Assembly: GCA_041394185.1 (NCBI GenBank)
Contig: JAWKIQ010000001.1
Span: forward strand, 1,488,001 to 1,552,000
DNA length: 64,000 nucleotides
Source of the DNA: Acidimicrobiales bacterium
GTDB lineage: Bacteria; Actinomycetota; Acidimicrobiia; Acidimicrobiales; Poriferisodalaceae
Reading direction: 5' to 3'
A program made the position numbers and the translations under genes. Below the pieces are notes generated by a model that saw only the letters and a list, made by a program, of their open reading frames with translations, searched no databases and was not told where the DNA came from. Numbering within the stretch: position 1 is the stretch's first letter; each line of letters begins with the position of its first letter. Positions 51,127 to 59,160 of the stretch are shown here, in pieces.

Positions 51127-53496
51127 TCAGACCGGGATCTCGAGTTCCTCTCCGGGCCCGACGGTGGCCGGTCCCGACTCGAGGTCAAGCGCCAAAGGCC
51201 CGCCGTCGAGCACTCGCACGGTGCCGCCTCTGTGGGTGAGGTGGACCTCGATGTGCGACCCGTGCCGCTGCATCCGAACCTTCATCGACTGCCACTCGGC
51301 GGGCAGGCGGGGCTCTATCCGTAGCCCCTTGGCCGAGTCGGCAACACCTGCGAATCCGTGCACCAGATCTATCCACACGCCGCCGGCGTTGGCGACGTGC
51401 ACGCCTTCTGCCGTGTTGCCCTGGGTGTCGACGAGGTCCAGGAACAGTGCGTGCTGGAAGTAGTCATAGGCCAGGTCTTCGTAGCCGACCTGAGCTGCGA
51501 CCACCGACTGGATGCACGCCGACAGCGACGAATCGCCGGTGGTGATGGGGTCGTAGTAGTCGAAGTTGCGCCGCTTCTGGTCGACGTTGAAATGCTCGCT
51601 GCGCAGATACATCGCCAGCACCACGTCGGCCTGCTTGAGCACCTGGTGGCGGTAGATCACCAGTGGATGGAAGTTCAGCAACAGGGGGTATTTGTCAGCT
51701 GGGGTGTTGGCGAAGTCCCACGGCTCTAGGTCCAGGAAGTTGTCGTCTTGCGGGTGGATGCCCAGCGCCTCGTCGTAGGGCAGGTACATGGCGTCGGCAG
51801 CCATGTGCCAGCGAACGATCTCTTCCTCGTCCAGGCCGGTATGACGGCACAACGCCTCGTACGCCTCGGGGTGATCGGCCTTCATCATCGACACCGTGTT
51901 GGCGGCGAAGCGCATGTTGAAGCGAGCCATCACGTTTGTGTAGAGGTTGTCGTTCACCACCGTCGTGTACTCGTCTGGTCCGGTGACGCGATGGATCTTG
52001 AACTGGGGCCTGCCGTTGGTGGCGTAGAAGCCCAGATCCTCGTACAACCTGGCCGTCTCGACCAGTATCTCGGCGCCTTCGTTGATCAGGAAATCGACAT
52101 CGCCGGTGGCCATGAAGTAGCGCTCGAGGGCTTGAACCACGGCCGCGTTGATGTGGTACTGAGCCGTGCCAGCGGCGTAATACGCCGAGGCTTCCTCGCC
52201 GTTGATGGTTCGCCACGGGACCAGGGCGCCCAACTGGCTCAGCTCGGTTGCACGCCTGCGGGCTGCGTCCAGCATTCGCCATCTGAACCTCAGCAGCTTC
52301 CGGGCGGCTTCGGGGTTGGTGTATGCCAGGAACGGCACCACGTACACCTCGGTGTCCCAGAAGTAGTGGCCGTCGTAGCCGCCGGCGGTCACCGCCTTGG
52401 CCGCTATGCCGTGCTCGTTGGCGCACGCCGACGCCTGCGCCAGCTGGAAGAGGTTCCAGCGGATCGCCTGCTGCATCTGTGTATCGCCGTCAATCTCGAC
52501 GTCGGCGTTCGACCAGAACTCGTCGAGCCACTGCCGTTGGTCGGTGCGCAACTGTTCGAGACCGGTCCGCTGAGCCCGCGCCAACGTTCGGTCGCAGCGG
52601 TCGGCCAGCTCTTGAACGGGCACACCTCGCGACGAGTGATACGACACGTACTTGACGATGCGTATCGGAGCTCCGGCGACGGCATCGAAGCTGAACACGG
52701 TCTTGGCCAGGTCGGCGTCCACCGATGTCTCGACCGTGTACTCGCAGTCGGTCTCGACATCGTGGTCGTACGCACAGGTCAGCGTCATACCGCTGTTGGC
52801 GCACCGGTAGCCCAGTGTCGCGCCCATCTCGCGGCCATAGCGCAGCCGCGGTTCCAGGACCCTGCGCTCGAATCGCCGCGCCTTGCGAGGGTCGACACCT
52901 TCGCCGAGCGCAGCCGAGCGCACGTGGTATTCGTCCTCGCCGTCCTGGCGGTTGAGTAGCTGCGAAGACACCACAACCGGCGCATTCGAGTCGATCATTT
53001 CCAGCTCGAAGGTCAAGACGGCGATGTGCCGGTGCACCAGACTGACCATGCGCGTCGAGCGCACCTTGATCCGCTTGCCGGCGGGTGTGCGCCATATGAG
53101 GTCTCGATATGACCAACCCGAGCGAAAGTCGATGGCGCGCTCGTAGTGGTCGAGGTCGGCGTCGGTCAGCAGCAGGGGCTCATCGTCCACGTAGAGCTTC
53201 AGCAGCTTGGCGTCGGGAACGTTGACGATGGTCTGGCCTGTGGTCGCGAACGCATGCGCCATCTCGGCGTGCTGTATCGGCCAGGTCTCGTGGAAGCCGT
53301 TCAGGTAGGTGCCGTGCGAGTGGGCCTCGCGACCCTCGCTCGGATTTGCACGCATTCCGAGATAGCCGTTGGCGTTGGCGAACAGGGTCTCGGTGACACC
53401 GATGTCGTGGGCGTCTGGCTCGGTTTCGACCAGCCTCCACGGGTCGGGCGGGAACCTGTGCTTGGGCAGTGGCTCTGGCAGCGAGGTGTATCTCAT
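51127..53496 (-). CDS. GH65 disaccharide phosphorylase
   Basis: A 789-residue glycoside hydrolase family 65 protein. N-terminal sandwich text ESETLFANANGYLGMR-like (VTETLFANANGYLGMRANPSE), then the (alpha/alpha)6 barrel with GYDGHYFWDTEVYVVPFL, the catalytic acid in HRVTGPDEYTTVVNDN, the substrate/phosphate-site segment TGDSSLSACIQSVVAA and the C-terminal HVANAGGVWIDLVHGFAG. It phosphorolyses maltose, trehalose or kojibiose to beta-glucose 1-phosphate. The beta-phosphoglucomutase gene 11 bases upstream on the same strand supports this: its substrate is exactly that product. Which disaccharide is used cannot be told. Confidence 0.93.
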   Translation of the reverse strand: MRYTSLPEPLPKHRFPPDPWRLVETEPDAHDIGVTETLFANANGYLGMRANPSEGREAHSHGTYLNGFHETWPIQHAEMAHAFATTGQTIVNVPDAKLLKLYVDDEPLLLTDADLDHYERAIDFRSGWSYRDLIWRTPAGKRIKVRSTRMVSLVHRHIAVLTFELEMIDSNAPVVVSSQLLNRQDGEDEYHVRSAALGEGVDPRKARRFERRVLEPRLRYGREMGATLGYRCANSGMTLTCAYDHDVETDCEYTVETSVDADLAKTVFSFDAVAGAPIRIVKYVSYHSSRGVPVQELADRCDRTLARAQRTGLEQLRTDQRQWLDEFWSNADVEIDGDTQMQQAIRWNLFQLAQASACANEHGIAAKAVTAGGYDGHYFWDTEVYVVPFLAYTNPEAARKLLRFRWRMLDAARRRATELSQLGALVPWRTINGEEASAYYAAGTAQYHINAAVVQALERYFMATGDVDFLINEGAEILVETARLYEDLGFYATNGRPQFKIHRVTGPDEYTTVVNDNLYTNVMARFNMRFAANTVSMMKADHPEAYEALCRHTGLDEEEIVRWHMAADAMYLPYDEALGIHPQDDNFLDLEPWDFANTPADKYPLLLNFHPLVIYRHQVLKQADVVLAMYLRSEHFNVDQKRRNFDYYDPITTGDSSLSACIQSVVAAQVGYEDLAYDYFQHALFLDLVDTQGNTAEGVHVANAGGVWIDLVHGFAGVADSAKGLRIEPRLPAEWQSMKVRMQRHGSHIEVHLTHRGGTVRVLDGGPLALDLESGPATVGPGEELEIPV

Positions 53497-53507
53497 CGGC
53501 CGCTATC

Positions 53508-54224
53508 TCACTCTCCCGCTCGAAGGGTTTCGTCCAGGTCCTCGACCACGGCCGAGGCGCCCGCGTCTGCCAGGGCCTGACCGTTTCCTCCCCTGTCGAC
53601 CCCTAGCACGAACCCGAAACCACCCGCGGCCCCCGCACCGACCCCGGCCACGGCATCTTCGACCACCACACAGGCATCGGCCTCGACACCCAACTGTCGA
53701 GCCGCATGCTGGAACATGTCGGGCGCCGGCTTACCCGCAAGGCTTTCTTCGACTGCTGTGACACCGTCGACGATGACCCCGAAGCGCCCCTCGAGGCCCG
53801 CCGCGGCCAGTACCGCCCTGGCGTTCTTCGACGACGACACGATCGCCTGTGCTATCCCGTTGGACTCGAGCAACTCGACGACAGCGATCGTGCCCGGGTA
53901 GGGCGCAATGTGGTCGCGTTCGAGAATCTCGTTGAACTTCTCGTTCTTCTTGTTACCCAGAGCGCACACGGTGCTGTCGCCGGGAGGGTCCGATGGGTCG
54001 CCCCACGGCAGGCTCAGGCCCCTGGAATCGAGAAAGGCAGCAACCCCGTCGTAGCGCGGCTTTCCGTCGATGTAGGCCAGGTAGTCGGCCTGGCTGTAGT
54101 CGTAGTCGGCGAACAGCTCGGCCCACGCGCGTTCGTGGATCTCGGCGGTTGGTGTGACCACCCCGTCGAGATCGAACAGCACGGCTCGGTAGCTGGTCCA
54201 GTCGAGGACTCGATCCGTTGGCAT
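53508..54224 (-). CDS. pgmB: beta-phosphoglucomutase (HAD family)
   Basis: A 238-residue HAD-superfamily enzyme. The nucleophile/acid pair is in AVLFDLDGVVTPTAEIHERAW (shortened here), the cap has YLAYIDGKPRYDGVAAFLDSRG, motif II is IVSSSKNARAVL, the Lys is in LAGKPAPDMF and the metal acids in CVVVEDAVAGVGAG. The cap text DGKPRYDGV is that of beta-phosphoglucomutases, which make glucose 6-phosphate from beta-glucose 1-phosphate. It is the first gene of the pair with the GH65 phosphorylase, and is divergent from the secreted repeat protein. Confidence 0.92.
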   Translation of the reverse strand: MPTDRVLDWTSYRAVLFDLDGVVTPTAEIHERAWAELFADYDYSQADYLAYIDGKPRYDGVAAFLDSRGLSLPWGDPSDPPGDSTVCALGNKKNEKFNEILERDHIAPYPGTIAVVELLESNGIAQAIVSSSKNARAVLAAAGLEGRFGVIVDGVTAVEESLAGKPAPDMFQHAARQLGVEADACVVVEDAVAGVGAGAAGGFGFVLGVDRGGNGQALADAGASAVVEDLDETLRAGE

Positions 54225-54329
54225 CCGGCCAGTGTAAGAGTGAGGCGTCCCGGCGCCGGGCCTTCGCTTCGGTACTTTGGCCCCAGGCGGCCGCGCTCGA
54301 ACAGCGACCGCGCCCGAAACGCAGGACGA

Positions 54330-56354
54330 ATGCCCCCTTTCAGATCAGCGAACCACTCCCCCAGCTCGGCGACCAGAACGCTCGCCGCAACCCTTGTCGC
54401 AGCACTTCTGGCCGGCGTTGCGGCAATCTTCACATCTACATCGGCCTCGGCCACGACCGAGGCACAAGCAGGTGTCCCGCTGGCGGTCGACGTCGAGCTG
54501 ACTCCGTCGGGCGACGGATATTGGGTGCTCGACAGCGCTGGTCGGGTGTTTCCCGTTGGCGATGCCCCGTACCTTGGCGGGTCGGCGCCGATGGCGCCAG
54601 ACGAGACAGCGGTGTCGCTTTCGCCGACACCCGATGGCGACGGGTACCGCGTCTTCACCTCGAAGGGCCGGGTCGTCACGTTCGGCACAGCCGCCCACCT
54701 GGGCGACATGAGCGGGGTCGAACTCGCCGGGCCAGTGGTCGATGCCGGCACGACGGCTACGGGCGAGGGCTACTACATGCTGGGGTCAGAGGGCGGCATC
54801 TTCACCTTCGGCGACGCAGCGTTCTATGGCTCGATCCAGTCGGTGGTGAACGATCTGCTCGGCCCCGGAAACCCGGCCGCCGACTGGCTTACCGAACCCA
54901 TCGTGGGCATCGGCCCCACCGCCACAGGCCGCGGGTACTGGCTGGTCGCCGCCGATGGTGGCATGTTCGCGTTCGGTGACGCTGTGTTTCACGGGTCCAT
55001 TCCCGGCGTGCTCGGCCCGGGCACGGGGCTCGATCAGCCCATCGTGGGACTGGTTCCCCACGCCGAGGGATACCTGATGGTGGCTCGCGACGGTGGCATC
55101 TTCAGTTTCGGCACCAGCCAGTTCCACGGCTCGATACCAGGCTTGCTGGGAAGCGAGCCAGAACTGCAGTCACAGATAGACGTGGTCAATGTGTCGGTGC
55201 TCGACGACCGCTCTGGTTATGTGATGGTCGAAGGCGACGGCAGGTCGTGGGCGTTCGGCGACGCTTCGGCGACCGTAGGGGGACTTGGCCCCATCGACGT
55301 TTCGCTGCCGCCCCATCCGGGCGATTTCTTCGACTGCGCCGACTTCGCGACCACCGCCGCTGCCCAGCGATGGTTCGACAAGTATCGGCCGTTCTATGGC
55401 GATCCGGCCGGTCTCGACGACGATGGCGACGGCACGGCCTGCGAGGCCGACCTGACCCCCGCCGACGCCGGGTTCACGGTCGCTTTCGTAGGCAACAGTG
55501 GAGTCGGTTCCGGCTCGGCCGACGTCATGTCACTCATCGCCGACCGCTCGCCCGACCTGCTGGTTCACCTCGGCGGGTTCGACGGCGTGGGCAGCCCGAC
55601 ACTGTTCACCACCTGGCTCGACACCCATCTCGGGGCGGGCTTTCCCGTCTTGGCCGTGCCGGGCGACGCCGACGCCGCTCGTTGGGACGACTACAGCCAG
55701 CTCTTCGAGGGGCGGCTGGCCGACATGCCTCGCGCCGTATGTACCGGCGACTACGGCATCGACGGCGTGTGCACCGTCGGCGGCGTTCGATTCGTCATGT
55801 CTGGCGTTGGCACCGTGGGCGACGGTCACGACCAGGCCATAGCCTCGGCCCTCGAAGCGGCTCCGACGATGTGGCGCCTTTGCATCTGGAACAAGAACCA
55901 ACGCACGCTGCAGGTCGCAGGCAAGGTCGGCGAGGTCGGTTGGGCACCCTATGAGGCATGCCGCGAGGCAGGCGCTCTGGTCGTCAACGCGAACTCGGCC
56001 AACTACTCGCGCACCAAGACCCTCAACAACATCGGAGCCAAGTTGGTCGACCCCGAGTGGGCCGACCCCTCGTCGATCCGTCTGGCTCCGGGCTCGACCG
56101 CCGTCATCGTGTCAGGCCTTGGTGGCGCTCGCCACAACCCTCAAACGCGGTGCCTGCCCGAGACGCCACCGTATGGTTGCTCGGGAGAGTGGGCGTCGAT
56201 CTCCTCTTCCAAGAACGGCGCGAACTTCGGGGCGCTGTTCGTCGAGTTTGGTGTTGACGGCGACCCGAGGCTGGCCTCGGGCGAGTTCGTCGACATCGAC
56301 GGCGACGTCGTCGACTCGTTCACGGTGGTGAACCAGAATGGTCTACAACCCTGA
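54330..56354 (+). CDS. secreted repeat protein with Excalibur and metallophosphatase-like domains
   Basis: A 674-residue exported protein. A signal peptide (about 15-50, ending STSASATTEA) is followed by six to seven copies of the GYWLVAADGG...FAFGDA repeat (about 60-325), an Excalibur calcium-binding domain (DFFDCADFATTAAAQRWFDKY...GLDDDGDGTACEAD) and a C-terminal phosphoesterase-like domain (VAFVGNSGVGSG, LLVHLGGFDGVG, VLAVPGDADAARW, IWNKNQ, VIVSGLGGARHN). The usual metal motifs GDxH and GNHE read GGFD and GDAD, so activity is doubtful. It shares its repeat domain with the nucleotidase at 592-3180. Confidence 0.8.
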   Translation: MPPFRSANHSPSSATRTLAATLVAALLAGVAAIFTSTSASATTEAQAGVPLAVDVELTPSGDGYWVLDSAGRVFPVGDAPYLGGSAPMAPDETAVSLSPTPDGDGYRVFTSKGRVVTFGTAAHLGDMSGVELAGPVVDAGTTATGEGYYMLGSEGGIFTFGDAAFYGSIQSVVNDLLGPGNPAADWLTEPIVGIGPTATGRGYWLVAADGGMFAFGDAVFHGSIPGVLGPGTGLDQPIVGLVPHAEGYLMVARDGGIFSFGTSQFHGSIPGLLGSEPELQSQIDVVNVSVLDDRSGYVMVEGDGRSWAFGDASATVGGLGPIDVSLPPHPGDFFDCADFATTAAAQRWFDKYRPFYGDPAGLDDDGDGTACEADLTPADAGFTVAFVGNSGVGSGSADVMSLIADRSPDLLVHLGGFDGVGSPTLFTTWLDTHLGAGFPVLAVPGDADAARWDDYSQLFEGRLADMPRAVCTGDYGIDGVCTVGGVRFVMSGVGTVGDGHDQAIASALEAAPTMWRLCIWNKNQRTLQVAGKVGEVGWAPYEACREAGALVVNANSANYSRTKTLNNIGAKLVDPEWADPSSIRLAPGSTAVIVSGLGGARHNPQTRCLPETPPYGCSGEWASISSSKNGANFGALFVEFGVDGDPRLASGEFVDIDGDVVDSFTVVNQNGLQP

Positions 56355-56368
56355 GCCGACGGCCGACC

Positions 56369-56797
56369 TCACACCAGGGCTACCAGGCCGGCGCCTTCTA
56401 TCCCGGCCACAGCAGCGGTCTCGTCATTGTCGCTGGTGTCGCCGCTGACACCCACCGCGCCGATCACCGCGCCCGTCTGGTCGGTCACCAACACCCCACC
56501 GGGTACAGGTACCACTGTGCCACCAAAGGCTCCGACCAGGCCGCTCATGAAATGTGGTCTGTCGCGAGCCATCGAGTCGAGGGTCCGCGAGCCGACGCCC
56601 ATGGCGATGGCAGCCCTGGCCTTGCCGTTTGCCACGTCGAAACGACCGAACGATGCCCCGTCCTGACGTTCGAAGGCCAGCGGGTGACCTCCGGCGTCCA
56701 GCACCAGAATCGCCAGCGGTTTGAAACCCTCGGCCATCGCCTTGGCAAACCCGGCGCTAATGATGGTGCGTGCGTGTTCGATCGAGAGCTGCGTCAT
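56369..56797 (-). CDS. glcG: GlcG/HbpS family heme-binding-type protein
   Basis: A 142-residue protein (start ATG 56797, MTQLSIEHARTIISAGFAKA) of the GlcG/HbpS family: LAILVLDAGGHPLAFERQDG, ARAAIAMGVGSRTLDSMA, GGVLVTDQTGAVIGAVGVSGDTSDNDE. Members bind heme or act with glycolate oxidation genes. It is 45 bases downstream of glcB on the same strand, which recalls the glc locus of enterobacteria. An upstream ATG at 56806 adds three residues. The role is not defined by sequence. Confidence 0.88.
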   Translation of the reverse strand: MTQLSIEHARTIISAGFAKAMAEGFKPLAILVLDAGGHPLAFERQDGASFGRFDVANGKARAAIAMGVGSRTLDSMARDRPHFMSGLVGAFGGTVVPVPGGVLVTDQTGAVIGAVGVSGDTSDNDETAAVAGIEGAGLVALV

Positions 56798-56842
56798 AGC
56801 CCACACCTTAGGTAGTCGGCGCCCACGAACTGGCTTCGGGCC

Positions 56843-58999
56843 TCAGCCACGTCGCTTTCGTTCGCTTCGACGGGCATGCAGTATCGGCTCGGTGTAGCCC
56901 GATGGTTGTTCGGTTCCGCTGAATACCAGATCACATGCGGCACGAAACGCGGGCCCGTCGTAGCTTGGCGCCATCGGCTCATATGCCGGGTCATCAGCGT
57001 TCTGGCGATCGACCACCACTGCCATGCGCTCGAAGGTCTGGCGGACCCGATCAGCGTCGACGATGCCGTGATGCAGCCAGTTGGCCATGTGCTGGCTCGA
57101 GATCCGGCACGTCGCCCGATCTTCCATCAGGCCCACGTCGTGGATGTCTGGCACCTTCGAGCAGCCGACCCCCTGATCCACCCATCGCACCACATACCCC
57201 AGGATGCCCTGGGCGTTGTTGTCGAGCTCTGCCTGGATCTCGTCGTCGCTCCACCTCGGATCGGTCTCGACCGGAATCTGCAGGATCTCATCCAGCGTGG
57301 CTCGGGGCCCGGCCGCTGCGAGCTGGGCCTGGGTATGGGCCACGTCGACACGGTGATAGTGGATCGCGTGCAGCGTCGCAGCCGTCGGTGACGGAACCCA
57401 CGCACAGTTCGCTCCGGCCCTCGGATGGCCGATCTTCTGTTCGAGCATGTCGGCCATCAGGTCTGGCGCCGCCCACATTCCCTTTCCGATCTGGGCCCGG
57501 CCGGCCAGCCCGCATCTGAGGCCGACGTCGACGTTCCACTCTTCGTAGGCCTGGATCCAACGCTGGGCCTTCATGTCGGCCTTGCGCACCATCGGCCCGG
57601 CCTCCATCGACGTGTGCATCTCGTCTCCGGTGCGGTCCAGGAACCCGGTGTTGATGAACACGATGCGGTCTTTCACGGCACGAATGCACTCGGCCAGGTT
57701 CACCGTGGTTCGGCGCTCCTCGTCCATCACCCCGACCTTGATGGTGTTGCGGTCGATGCCGTAGAGATCCTCGACTCGGTCGAAGAGGTCGTTGGTGAAC
57801 GACACTTCGGCGGGCCCGTGCATCTTTGGTTTCACGATGTAGACCGACCCGGTTTCGCCGTTGCGCAGGGTCGTATCAGTTCGGCTGGCCCGCACCGCCC
57901 CCAGAACGGTGAACACGGCATCGAGAATGCCTTCCGGCACTTCGTGCCCGTCGGCGTCGACGACCGCCGGGCAGGTCATCAGATGGCCGACGTTGCGTAC
58001 CAGCAGAAGCGAGCGCCCTGGCAGGGTGAACGTTGTTCCGTCGGGTGCGGTGAACACCCGATCGGGGTTCATCGTGCGGGTGAAGCTCGAGCCGGCTTTG
58101 TCGACCTCGGCGACCAGGGAGCCATCGACCAGGCCCATCCAGTTGCGGTACGTAACCACCTTGTCCTCAGCATCGACGGCGGCCACCGAGTCTTCGCAGT
58201 CCATGATCGTGGTCAGCGCGGCCTCCATCACGACGTCGGCGACACCGGCCCTGTCGGTGGACCCAACCGAGTCGCCCGGGTCGACGACGATCTCGATGTG
58301 CAGCCCGTTGTTGCGCAGCAAAACCGACGAGGGTTTGTGCCGATCACCGATGTATCCGACGAACTGGGACCGGTCGACCAGCCGACTCTGGACGCCACCA
58401 GAGCTTGCAATCAAGCCGTCTGCGTCGATTGCATAACCCTCTACATCAGAGTGAGACATCTGGTTCAGAGGCGCCAGCTCGTCCAGCAGAGCCTTGGCCC
58501 AGGCGATGACCTCGGCTCCCCTCGCCTCGCTGTAGGGGCCGGGCGGGGGCGGCGTGCCCATGGCATCTGTTCCGTACAGTGCGTCGTACAACGAACCCCA
58601 TCGGGCGTTGGCCGCGTTTATGGCGTAGCGAGCGTTCATAACCGGAACCACCAGCTGCGGACCAGCCACCGACGCGATCTCGGCGTCGACGTTGTCGGTG
58701 GCGACCTGGAACTCGGGACCCTCGGGCAGCAGGTAGCCCAGCTCTTCCAGAAAGTCTCGGTACGCAGCGGGGTCGTCGAGGCCCGACCCGTTGGCTCGAT
58801 GCCAGTCGTCGATCGCCGACTGCATCTGGTTGCGGACCTCGAGCAACTCACGATTGCGCGGGGCGAATTCGTCCACGATCGCAGCGACACCGGTCCAGAA
58901 GTCGTCCGGATCGATGCCCGTCCCCTCCAAGGCTTCGGTCTCGGCAAATTCGACTAGTGCTTCGTCGACGCTCAGTGAGGCGCGCTGGACGTAGGTCAT
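56843..58999 (-). CDS. glcB: malate synthase G
   Basis: A 718-residue malate synthase G, joining glyoxylate and acetyl-CoA to malate. Motifs: LLVRNVGHLMTCPAVVD, the catalytic region SVYIVKPKMHGPAEVSF, VGVMDEERRTTVNLAECI, FINTGFLDRTGDEMHTSMEAG and KGMWAAPDLMADMLEQKIGH. The start is ATG 58999, behind a GAGGAG ribosome-binding site 6 bases upstream, not the longer in-frame reading that begins at 59050. With glcG it makes a glyoxylate-use pair. The end of the CRISPR array lies 75 bases upstream on the same strand, separated by a strong hairpin. Confidence 0.96.
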   Translation of the reverse strand: MTYVQRASLSVDEALVEFAETEALEGTGIDPDDFWTGVAAIVDEFAPRNRELLEVRNQMQSAIDDWHRANGSGLDDPAAYRDFLEELGYLLPEGPEFQVATDNVDAEIASVAGPQLVVPVMNARYAINAANARWGSLYDALYGTDAMGTPPPPGPYSEARGAEVIAWAKALLDELAPLNQMSHSDVEGYAIDADGLIASSGGVQSRLVDRSQFVGYIGDRHKPSSVLLRNNGLHIEIVVDPGDSVGSTDRAGVADVVMEAALTTIMDCEDSVAAVDAEDKVVTYRNWMGLVDGSLVAEVDKAGSSFTRTMNPDRVFTAPDGTTFTLPGRSLLLVRNVGHLMTCPAVVDADGHEVPEGILDAVFTVLGAVRASRTDTTLRNGETGSVYIVKPKMHGPAEVSFTNDLFDRVEDLYGIDRNTIKVGVMDEERRTTVNLAECIRAVKDRIVFINTGFLDRTGDEMHTSMEAGPMVRKADMKAQRWIQAYEEWNVDVGLRCGLAGRAQIGKGMWAAPDLMADMLEQKIGHPRAGANCAWVPSPTAATLHAIHYHRVDVAHTQAQLAAAGPRATLDEILQIPVETDPRWSDDEIQAELDNNAQGILGYVVRWVDQGVGCSKVPDIHDVGLMEDRATCRISSQHMANWLHHGIVDADRVRQTFERMAVVVDRQNADDPAYEPMAPSYDGPAFRAACDLVFSGTEQPSGYTEPILHARRSERKRRG

Positions 59000-59074
59000 C
59001 AATGGATCTCCTCGACGCTCGGACGACCAGTCTCGCAGGCTGGCAGCCAAGGTTTCGAGTGACCGACTGTGACA

Positions 59075-59108
59075 GGGCCGGGATCCACTTGAACGTGGAT
59101 CCCGGCCC
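59075..59108 (-). terminator. 14-bp hairpin at the distal end of the CRISPR array
   Basis: GGGCCGGGATCCAC (59075-59088) and GTGGATCCCGGCCC (59095-59108) are perfect inverse copies around a 6-base loop. The inner arm lies inside the degenerate last repeat and re-uses its GGCCC stem half. On the minus strand it follows the last repeat and precedes glcB by 75 bases, so it should end pre-crRNA transcription. No U-tract. Confidence 0.65.
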
Positions 59109-59124
59109 TTTCGGACCGGGGAAC
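59089..59124 (-). repeat. degenerate terminal CRISPR repeat
   Basis: The last 24 bases (59101-59124, CCCGGCCCTTTCGGACC... to GAAC) equal the array repeat, while the first 12 do not. Decayed terminal repeats are usual at the leader-distal end, so this supports a leader on the cas2 side. It encloses one further spacer (59125-59160). Confidence 0.85.
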
Positions 59125-59160
59125 GTCAGCGGACAACGCCACGCACGGTCTCGCAATGTC

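Noticed and set aside
54249..54260. CCCGGCGCCGGG palindrome, also present at 40516-40527
   Set aside because: Twelve-base all-GC palindromes are expected by chance in such GC-rich DNA; no shared context between the two sites beyond being intergenic.
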